Assembly: GCA_030248195.1 (NCBI GenBank)
Contig: JASAND010011337.1
Coordinates: forward strand, 1 to 64,000
Length of the DNA: 64,000 nucleotides
Source of the DNA: Trissonchulus latispiculum
Taxonomy: Eukaryota > Nematoda > Enoplea > Enoplida > Ironidae
Reading direction: 5' to 3'
Shown in pieces: positions 55,201-64,000 of the stretch. The translations under genes and the position numbers were made by a program. Below the pieces are notes generated by a model. That model was not told where the DNA came from. It saw only the letters and a list, made by a program, of their open reading frames with translations, and searched no databases. Position 1 is the stretch's first letter. Every line of letters starts with the position of its first letter.

Positions 55201-56473
55201 TGCTTAACGGGCTACTGAAGCGGTTCTGACAATATATATAATGACAAAGTGGGCAACCAGCTTTGCAACGGTGTGCTGTTTTTGGCCTATCAAAACCAAT
55301 TTTGCAGTTTGGGCAATAATACTTCGTATTTAGAAACGCTGGCATTTTGGTAATGACATCAAAATGGCCACTGTATAAAAACAGATTAATCTGTTTTTTA
55401 CTAAAGTTACCACTGAATACGTTTTCACCAAAATCATCGGCAGACCAGACATTTATTTGATATTCAGGAAGATTAGCTTGAAGCTTGTTGACGTCGTCAA
55501 TGGTGTAAGTGTGGCCGTTTCGGAAATTACACTCTTTCATTAGATGTTGAACGAGAGCCTCACGAGTGTGAGAGGGTTTATCCATTCTAGTCAAATGTTT
55601 TAGCGTACGATCACGTGAGCGCTTTCCAAGTAGGACTGTTGTTTGACCTTTCTGCTTTTGAATATTGTGATCAGCAATAGCTTTTCCAATAACGACGGCA
55701 TGGAGTAAACAGTTCTCTTCTGTCGTAACTTGTAATATGCATCTCTTTTGACGTAGCCACATTGGCAGTTCAACAATTTTACGAGAGCGAATGTTTCCTA
55801 GATTGCGTCGTCCTCGAGCTGGTTCTGGCAGGGATACATGGGTTATTGTCAAAAGTACTCCTTGGTCAAAACGAAAGTTTTCATAAGACTGGAGCACATG
55901 CATAATATTATCCAGAACAAATTCAGCTGTAAAGTCGGAAACAGATATTATTGGCAGTACAATTGGGTAATCAAGTGTAGGTGATTCCAAAATTGCTCGA
56001 ATACGGTCCTGTGGCCGTACATTTGTTGTAACCAGACCAATCACGGTTGTTAAAATCTCATGGAGTAGATTGAACGCTTTCTCGAGAGACAAATTTTGCA
56101 TTTCCTTGAAACGAACACTGTACGTTGTATCGTTAGTGTGAAACTTGAAAATATCTTGTTCAGCTATCTTGTAAATGCAGAAATGTTCGTTCTCGGATAT
56201 ACAGGTAGGCGAAGGTGGATTAAATCCAGATCCAGCTTGTACTTCACTGGGGTTGAAATTTGTAGGCGGCGAATTTGATTGTCCAGGTTGTCCTAATTGG
56301 TCAGGCAGCTCATCAGCTGTATGTCGTAGCCTAACATGATTTTCAAGATTTCCTCTTCGTGTAAACTGTTTTCCACATAACCGACAGCAAACTTGATGGA
56401 GCAAGAGTAAATGTTTAAAAACAGCATCCGAATCTCCAAATGTGCGGTTGCATAAACGACATTTAAAATTCAT
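52258..56473 (-). pseudogene. polB: Protein-primed DNA polymerase B (Polinton type) with N-terminal zinc fingers
   Basis: It starts at ATG 56473. N-terminus: two C2H2 fingers (residues about 5-54). A middle region has many CxxC pairs (about 55320-55000). Exonuclease: FDFECM (about 54770), AHSFGGYDGYFI and the YCVSDVNIL block (about 54210). Palm: motif A DIASLYP (about 53500), motif B KLMLNSFWGYFGKR (about 52970) and motif C YFDTDS (about 52685). All these are canonical for protein-primed family B enzymes, which copy linear ends from a terminal protein. The gene is broken by frameshifts near 54350, at the A-run 54053-54057 and near 53175, and by a stop at 53484-53486, so it is inactive unless these are sequence errors. 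It ends at TAA 52258. Confidence 0.9.
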
Positions 56474-59400
56474 TTGGATCTGAAATTAAGATAAATTATC
56501 AGTATGCTTCGAAAAAAGAAGTTTTATTTAATATGCTTCGAAAAAGAGGTTTTATTTTAAAATAACTTATAGAATAGGCGTCTCTTTGCGCTAGCGTGTT
56601 CTATTTCTATTGCTACTGCTTCAACTTTTAAACATTCAACTAAATCAAAATTCTGTTCGTAGCTTCATTTCTTTTAAGTCAGTTGATGTCAACATGTGTT
56701 AAACATAGGAAACTAAAAAAGTGGTGATTTTTTCCGTGCTCCAGAGAAATCTCGCAAACGACAAAACGGAACAGTTCAACGTCCAGTTTATATCATAAAT
56801 ACGACCAAGAAGGGTGATTTGTAGGAAGCGGAATTTTAATTTAGGCCTTCAAAATTTTTAAATTAATTTTTGAAGTTTGAGAATAGCCAAATTTGACTGT
56901 TTTGCAACGTTGAAATTGGGGTCAGCAACTTTGATGAAATATTTTGAAAGACATTTCGAACGATACCAATTAATCCTGGTTGGCTCTGCCCAATTTCGAG
57001 ATTTCTCTGGCGCAGAATTCTGCATTTTTGGCAAAATTTCGGAAAATCGTGTTTTTTGGCAAAAACATAAGGCTATGGCAACACAGACCTATAAAATGAT
57101 AGACTATCTATTCGCGCACCATTATTGATGACTTTAGGTCAAGTTTGTATACAAATGATGCAGGTTAGTACACCCAGTCGCTGGGGTCAAATATGAGGTT
57201 CTGACAACCATAATCTCAAAAATAGCGATTTTTCAAATTTTTCGAAATAAGCTAAATTTTATATCAATCGAAAGCTCTCATTGTCGGAAAATTTTTCCTT
57301 CTTGGACCATAACCCGCAAATGCGCCAAATTCAAGTTATCGGCCCTTGAACGATTGTCGTGGACAAGGCTTTCCAGCGCCGGTGCTACTCCCTAAAATCG
57401 CTAAAAAAAGCCACAAAGTTGACTTTCCCCATTAAACGTTACCCTAACTCCTTTACTTACATCAGTTTTTCACTTATTTTCAAATTGTCTGCAATTAATC
57501 GCTAAGTACTGAACAAAACTACTCAAAATTGAAACTCGATGTGCAGGACATGTGTGACTGTGACAATATTTTGTGTGAAAATGATCAAAATCCGTGACCA
57601 TAAAATTTTTCATTGTGGACCCCCCACCTTTAGTAAACTGCTAATAACAACATTTGTTTTTACTAACTTAAAATCCGCCTGATTCTGGGTAGCAGTATCA
57701 AGATTGTAAAATGTTTGAAAACTCAAAAGGCGGTTTACGCAAACTGAAACTAGTTTTAGTTTTAAGGAAGCAGCTGCTAGTGTTGTCGGATTATACCTAG
57801 GGTAACTGATTTCTAATCAAAACTGGTAACTGAAAGAAGATTAGATTTTAACATTAGGTGCATTATTTAAACAGTATTTATTTTGATTTGTTTTACTTTT
57901 TGACTCTGAGGATTAAAATTGATTCGGCTAGACCCGTCCCTTCAACGTTTAGAGCAGAAGGGCCGTAGTAATTAAAAAATTCTTTGTACGTGTCATTTGA
58001 AGCTTAAAATGCAAGCTAACACTTCACAAGGTAAATTAAGGAAAGCATTAAAGAAATTCATCACTTGGAATTACGAAGCCATTTTATATAAAAATTGTTT
58101 AATATTTTCTATTTTAAATAAATACAGTGAAAACTAGCAAATTGTATGAATGAGTTGCCGCTGTCACCTTTTTATTGACGGACACATGTCAGTTTAAGCA
58201 CATTTTCATTTTCTTTTACAGCTTTTTATCTGCGCAACGAGAGCTTTCGATGAATACAAATTTTGGGCAGTTTCCGTTACTTTCAATTTTGACTATGATA
58301 TGCAGCACCACTGTATCGAGTACTTTTGCAAGTCGCATTTGTGGGATTTGCCCAGGTGTCCGAGAGGACATCACAATACCATCCACCCTTAATTCACAAT
58401 TTCAAAAATTTCAACCGAATCGGCCAACCTTAGCAAAAGTTACAGCACTCGACATCAGTTTTGACCCATGTTTGCAGATTTTCGGCATTTTTATCGCCTT
58501 TGAGGCTTCGTAAGTAATTTTTCTTACATTTCGGTGCTTGGCCCTATCACAACTTTTGTTCTACTCAAAGAGAGCTTTCGAATAACACCTATGTTGACTA
58601 GTTTTCGTTAATTTCAATTTTGACTATTTGCAGCAGCAGCGCATCAAGAACTGTTTTATGTCGCATCGGGATGTGCCCCAGGTGTCAGGTGTTATCTGCT
58701 AAGTGACAACCCTACAGCTTGCACACTACATGCTCAACAATCGCTGGAAAATTGGTAGCTTTTAAAATAAAATTAATTTTATGATAGCAGCCAACGGAAT
58801 AGCAATTGGAAATGTTATCATACCTAGGAAAATTGACCTCCCTGAGACCTTCAAATGTACACCTTTAGCTTCCGGGTTGCGTATGTAGCTTAAGAAGTAA
58901 TGAATTATTTGATTTCTAGAAATATTTGACGACTTTTGGACAACAAAGCAAGAAGGTTGCCTATATCTCTCGATCGAAAAAGTTAGAACGTTGCTTCAAA
59001 ACCAAAAAACGTGAGGTTTCTCGAATGAACATGGTTGTAGCTATGCAGCTACTGGCCAACTGCCAGAAATTGGGAAAAACAGCCCCTGAACCCAAATATT
59101 GAATTTTTGAAGCAGGACTGCGTGCACTGTGTTAGAACGCTAAAAGAACTTATTTATGAAAGTCTCGTGAAAGTTTGCAAGTAATTTGCGACATACATAG
59201 AAAAATAAGGCTTTAGAGCGAGCAGAGAATAGCCGATAATGCTGCATAGTGCAAACTTGAATCCTACCGTAACTAGCTGGTTTCTTTTTGTATGTATGGC
59301 ATTGAGAAATTGATATTTATAACGAAGTTTAGTTGCGTCAAAATATAAACTCAACTGATAGAAGGCAAAGTCTTAATATTCGATAGAATTAACTCTCATT

Positions 59401-61062
59401 AACAATATCAACAGTGATAGTTTATGGGCCCCAGTATTATTTGTGGTATACACTGGGCTGGGCTGGCGTACAAATAGCTCACTGGTTCTGACAACAAAGG
59501 GGTTAACGTAACGTATTTGTTTCTGTGCCCTCTTTCCCACCAAAACTACCTGTCTGCTGTATGCTGAGGCAAGGGTAAGTATTGTATTTGGCAATTCTTG
59601 AATCGGAATTCCAAAATGTCAAATTGGCCTTCAGATCAACCGGCATTAAAATACAATATCTGCAAAGTTTCAACGTTTTCATAGAGAAACGGGGACAGCG
59701 GATCAAAATTTAGTTTTATCGTCTTGGTTTGACACAAAAATGAACTACTGAAGGTTAGGTAAACCATTAATAAAGTATGGGATTAAAAGTGTAGGATTAA
59801 ACAAATCTATTGAAAGATGAGAGTGTTTCCAAGTTACGGGTCCTCTAAACGTATTTGCTAGGATGGATTCCTTCGTAAATTTTGACTGTGTTGCTTGTTT
59901 TTACTAGATACTACGTTAACTTTACTGGAGAACGAAAAATGAAACAAAGAAAATGTGAAACGGTATGGGGAGCATAAGACAAATACTTGGATAAAAACTC
60001 ATACGCACAACTTTTTGAGTTTCAAATGACATATTTTGAAATTTTAAAAATTTTGGATGTTGTAACAACGACCGTTATGACAGAGACTGAGTAAGACAGA
60101 CTGAGTAAGACAGAGACTGAGAGATTGACAAGGCAAAAACATGCACATGAGTCTTGTGTCTTTGCTTGGAATGGATGGAAAGGCAAAATGGAAACAAATA
60201 CTGATCATAAAAATTTTCATTGATACAGACTAGTAAACAATTAAGGGCACTTCTAAAACTTTGGTATAGCTCAAACTGTGGTCCTCGTTGAAGAAGAATT
60301 TAATAAAATCATTGCAATATCTTCTAACACCTCTAACTAATGTTGAGTCTAGTTCTAAAGGGATCCGTAGAACCGGAACCGGACCAGTTCTAGTGTTAAT
60401 TTTGGCTGTTTGAAACTACAACAGATGTTTATTTTGTAAAATTTTAAAATTTTATCAAGAATTTGAGTTTACATTTGGAATTTAATCTTATGGAAATTCT
60501 ATCTAGGCTGAAATTTTCAGGACGGCTAGTTTTTGTGTAAATGGTAAAGTTTTCATTTCTTTTTATGACAGTAGTTTTCAGTCAAAGTGTTACGTTTTTG
60601 GGAAGGTTACCCCTTCTTCAAGGTTGACAAAGGTAAGCATTAAGGATTTGATGAATACGGCACCTCTTTGAGTTTAGGTGTTTAGTGTGCTAAAATTAAA
60701 CTCAAATATTCCGGCAAATGAAGGCCAAACTCAAGGTTAAGGGTTAAACTGAGCGACAGGATCCCAGAGGAACAGTTCTTATTTAATATTAATTGGCCAG
60801 CGCTACAGCAAAAGAATGACTTTGACGATCTATTAAAAAATTTTCATATTTTTGTTTTTTGTGTCTATATGGTTTAGGCTTTGACAGAAAATAGTGCTTT
60901 TGCAGTTTTGTTATGCCATAATTTTGTTTACATCAGCTAAAAAAACAAAATCTGTGTAAAATAAAAACTAACAGGTTGATTTCATTTATCGCAGATACAA
61001 TTTTCGGCTTTGAATGTATGAAGTTAGAGTATCTGCAAGAGTGCATAATTGCACTATTATTA
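56474..61062. other. Polinton interior, noncoding
   Basis: AT-rich. It contains stretches similar in style to repeats R1/R2 (about 56690-57420) and paired direct blocks around 58195-58340 and 58540-58650 (shared AGAGAGCTTTCGA). No Polinton gene could be recognised in any frame. Confidence 0.55.
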
Positions 61063-61767
61063 AGAAGAAGAGTAAGCCACTAGAGGGCTTCTCTTCTTGG
61101 CATTGCGTAACGGTGCTCCGACCACAATACGCGAATGTTCCCCCGTTTGGGGGGGGTCGACCAAATCGACATCGCATACCCCCCTCCGTTTGGTGGGGGG
61201 TAGCCAAAAAGAGGTCCCCGTTTGGTGGGGGGCTAGCCAACAGCCAATCAGATTGCAGAAACCCCCCTCCGTTTGGTGGGGGGGTAGAGCAGAGGATTAC
61301 GGTAGTTTTTGTTCTAATCGAAAATGGGTCCCCGATTGGGGGGGGGTCGCTCAAGCAGGCTAAGTTTAGCTCATTCTGATTGGCTGTTGGCGACCCCCCC
61401 AAACGGGGACCACTTTTTGTGACCCCCCCCAAACGGGGACCCCTTTTGCATAGCCCCCACCAACCGGGGACCTCTTGTGTCGACCCCCCCCAAACGGGGA
61501 CCCTTTTTCAAAAGCCAGAATCAGCCTGCCTACCCCCCCACCAAACGGGGAGGGGGTTTCTGCAATCTGATTGGCTGTTGCCTACCCCCCCACCAAACGG
61601 GGAGGGGGTTTCTGCAATCTGATTGGCTGTTGCCTACCCCCCCACAAAACGGGGAGGGGGTATGATTTGGCGACCCCCCCCAAACGGGGGAACATTCGCG
61701 TATTGTGGTCGGAGCACCGTTACGCAATGCCAAGAAGAGGAGCCCTCTAGTGGCTTACTCTTCTTCT
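61063..61767. mobile_element. Foldback element with CCAAACGGGG repeats
   Basis: About 100-bp inverted ends (61063-61165 and 61665-61767) start AGAAGAAGAGTAAGCC and include CACAATACGCGAATGTTCCC. The interior consists of alternating CCCCCCA(CC)AAACGGGG blocks, facing one way in the left half and the other in the right, with three tandem copies of a 52-bp unit at about 61533-61670. It is inserted in the Polinton. No coding capacity; the overlapping ORFs are shadows of the repeats. Confidence 0.9.
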
Positions 61768-62544
61768 AATATATAGAAGAAAATCATGGACTCTTGGTAT
61801 CTGTGTTCTGCAGAAGTGCTCGAAAAGTATGTATCTCGTTCTACGATTTGCCCCAAATGTTCTGCTGAACTTTTCAATCTCAGAAAAACGTTCGACCCCG
61901 AAAAAAGCTGTATTTTCAATGATTAAGCCTTGTAATAGTTGAGCCTATACTGTGAATCGATGAGCAAACTTTATCCGACGATTTAAGACTGGTCGAGGAA
62001 AGTTTTGTTTTTTGACTGAAGGTAAGGAATGTTTATTTCTAAGTAGCGAGGTTAGTTTTCAGAAGGCCAATAGCAAAATGTTTGTCTCGATTGAGAACTT
62101 CTTAGTATCCCGGTAAGCTCTGGTACCTATTGTTTTCAATTTGTAAATAGTAAAAAATAATCAAAAACGATTTTAAAAATACCTTTATAGTTTTGTGCAG
62201 CAAATATTTCTCGCTTGAATAGCAATTTTAAAAATCGAAAAAATGTGTGATTTTAGCATTTTTGTCAAAAATACCAATTGGAACCGGAACCGGTAGTGGT
62301 TGGAACCAAGACCGGAACCAGTACTGCCTCTAACACCCTCCAACAGCACAGTTTCAGGTTTAAACTTAAATGAACTTTAAGAAAGAAGTTAAAACGGCAG
62401 GCACTTTCAATTTCAAAAACGGAGAATGTACATACGTACAATATAACCAGAGCGAAGAACGTCACATTAACATTTTTAGTGCAATGCCATACTTGCCACA
62501 AACGGGGAAGGGTAAAATAATAGCCACATCTGCTTGAAAAAATA
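61768..62544. other. Noncoding, Polinton interior
   Basis: AT-rich; a short GGAACCGGAACC-rich stretch lies at 62278-62325. A similar one is at 60370-60395. Confidence 0.6.
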
Positions 62545-63190
62545 TTCAACCAATTTGGGCTTAGCAGGCAAGAGGGCAATAAAGAGTAACAATCGATTAA
62601 GAATGTGTTTCCTTGCTTAAAAACATCAACAGCGATAGGGGACCCTGGCGTACAGCTTTGCATTTTGGAACGGCAAGGTATTCGAGGAAAATGGCAGTAA
62701 GCAGATAGCTAAAAACAACAGACGGGAATGCATGGGCGAAATGCATAGGGTTGGTAGAAAAAGGAGGAATTATTGACTGAGTTAAAGAAAAAAATTAACG
62801 TAAACCAAAAGAAGAAGTGAATATTATAGACCGCTTAGATTGGAAATTAATCAAATTGAGAAAGAAAGATTAAATAATATAATGTAAACTGAGGATATTG
62901 GGGAAAGTTACACATGAGGATTATTCTTTCAAGGAAATATTGCAGTAATTAATGTTTAAAGTTATATATTTTAACAATCTGTAAAGGTGGGATAGTATGT
63001 ACGTATATGACGCAAAATCTCATTAGGACAAAGTTAGCTAATAGGTTTGTTGTAGGTGACGTGATAAAATACATATGGAATAAATATTTGCATCAGCTGT
63101 CACTTATTGGAGCAACTTGTTATAACAGACCAGTGAGGATTATTGATTGATGTTGAAAAGTTAGGGGGGGTAGGGGGGATCTACACTACT
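62545..63190. repeat. Right terminal inverted repeat of the Polinton
   Basis: Inverse of 50155-50815. It ends ATCTACACTACT, followed by the TTTATC target duplication. Confidence 0.95.
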
Positions 63191-63353
63191 TTTATCATAT
63201 TCAAAATTTTGTATCCATGATCGAATGAAGCTGTTCCAGGAGAATATTTTTGCACCTGCCTTTGAATTATAAGGTATTATTTAAAAGCAAATTATGAGCT
63301 GGAACCAAAACCTGAAAATGTACCAATTTCTCGAGTTCACTATTTATAGATGC

Positions 63354-63680
63354 AGGAGTACATAATAATTAAGAATGTGTCAAGCGTCAAGCTCCTAGTT
63401 ATTAGGATTACGACAGCATCTGCACAAGAACGGCTGACCATCCCCCCCACAAATTAGACCCATCACTTCAAAGAAATTTGCACGCTGTTTGTGTACTGAA
63501 GCTCGCAACAGATGCACATTGAACCAACTGATCGATTGCGTTTTTGAGCTTCAGCACACAAACATAGGTAGCGTGCAAATTTCTTTAAAGTGATGGATCT
63601 AATTTGTGGGGTGGGTCATACGTTATCGTGCAGATAATGTCGCAACCGCTTGTCACACTCTTAGTTATTATGTACTCTTG
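63354..63680. mobile_element. Second copy of the GAGTACATAATAA MITE
   Basis: Foldback with arms of about 120 bp matching the element at 40574-40914 (shared ACGGCTGACC and CACTTCAAAGAAATT), with ends GAGTACATAATAA and its inverse. It is outside the Polinton. Confidence 0.85.
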
Positions 63681-64000
63681 CAGATGGAAGGTTTTGTGAA
63701 TTCCGGGAACAGGACGCATTTCTGGGATCTAGTTGTATTACAAAGGTTGTTCAGCTCATCAAGACCTTTCGAGTCAAGACCAATGGCTCCATAACTGTTG
63801 GTTATGGAACACTTAAATCTGGAAAAATCTTGTGCATTTTGGGAAATGATTATATTATTAAATGTGTTCAGATTGTCAAGAGCTTTTAAATGATAAACAT
63901 AAAATCATGAGCCCTAAAATATTTAAATTCCGGTAATTTGAAAAATCGAAAATTCCAAAAATTGGGTGCACTTTTGGGTCTATCACGATAAGGGCGGAAC
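63681..64000. other. Noncoding end of window
   Basis: No feature is supported. Confidence 0.6.

Larger units (their letters stand above)
50155..63190 (-). mobile_element. Polinton/Maverick DNA transposon, decayed but with intact ends
   Basis: A 13,036-bp unit has terminal inverted repeats of about 660 bp (50155-50815) and 646 bp (62545-63190), starting AGTAGTGTAGATCCCCCCTA, and an identical 6-bp duplication TTTATC on both sides (50149-50154, 63191-63196). Six-bp duplications, AG..CT termini, long TIRs and a protein-primed DNA polymerase B are the known Polinton hallmarks. Retroviral-type integrase, FtsK-like ATPase, protease and capsid genes were not found. The rest of the interior is noncoding or degraded, partly overwritten by repeats. 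Confidence 0.9.

Noticed and set aside
61014..61733. Several Pro/Gly-rich ORFs on both strands
   Set aside because: They are translations of the CCAAACGGGG foldback repeats.
62265..62663. 132-codon minus-strand ORF at the right Polinton end
   Set aside because: Overlaps the terminal inverted repeat; its counterpart in the left repeat is not open over the same length.

Overview
The window is invertebrate (metazoan) nuclear DNA: one large-intron animal gene surrounded and invaded by many transposable elements, with no bacterial-style operons. A nematode is my best guess, because Cys-rich/EGF-like plus DEG/ENaC proteins are a known nematode arrangement, but the sequence does not prove it.

Layout. 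(1) 1-7640: remnant of a retroelement-like repeat, with a Pro-rich ORF fragment and then about 6.6 kb of noncoding LTR-like sequence holding a tandem array of hairpins. (2) 9275-38349, + strand: a split gene with eleven phase-compatible exons. It encodes a Cys-rich (EGF-like?) ectodomain followed by a DEG/ENaC sodium-channel ectodomain and TM2. The 5' exons, including any TM1 exon, were not found. (3) Intron 14133-26961 carries nested insertions: a hAT-like short element (about 14330-26822) split by an 11.6-kb Ty3/Gypsy LTR element (14476-26062). That element has an exceptional gene order: gag, then an envelope-like glycoprotein, then pol, then a novel Cys-rich ORF. Its 5' LTR is shortened and full of G-runs, while its 3' LTR looks intact. 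(4) Introns 27-37 kb contain MITEs, a Penelope-like GIY-YIG remnant between inverted repeats, dispersed AT-rich repeats, and a TIR element flanked by a 71-bp direct duplication. (5) 38.4-49.6 kb: short tandem repeats, a (TA)n microsatellite, an old segmental tandem duplication holding an exon-like ORF and its decayed copy, nested MITEs with an empty site in the paralogous copy, and a retroelement RT-ORF fragment. (6) 50155-63190: a complete-ended Polinton/Maverick with about 650-bp terminal inverted repeats and a perfect 6-bp target duplication. Its only recognisable gene is a broken protein-primed DNA polymerase B with N-terminal zinc fingers. A 0.7-kb foldback element sits inside it. (7) 63354-63680: a second copy of a MITE family seen at 40.6 kb.

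The most novel item is the Ty3 element. Capsid/nucleocapsid, a glycoprotein with leader, furin-type site and TM, and the PR-RT-RNaseH-integrase block lie in an almost continuous frame. One -1 frame change falls inside gag and one in-frame stop falls just before the TM. A large uncharacterised zinc-binding-type protein occupies the slot downstream of pol where env normally lies.
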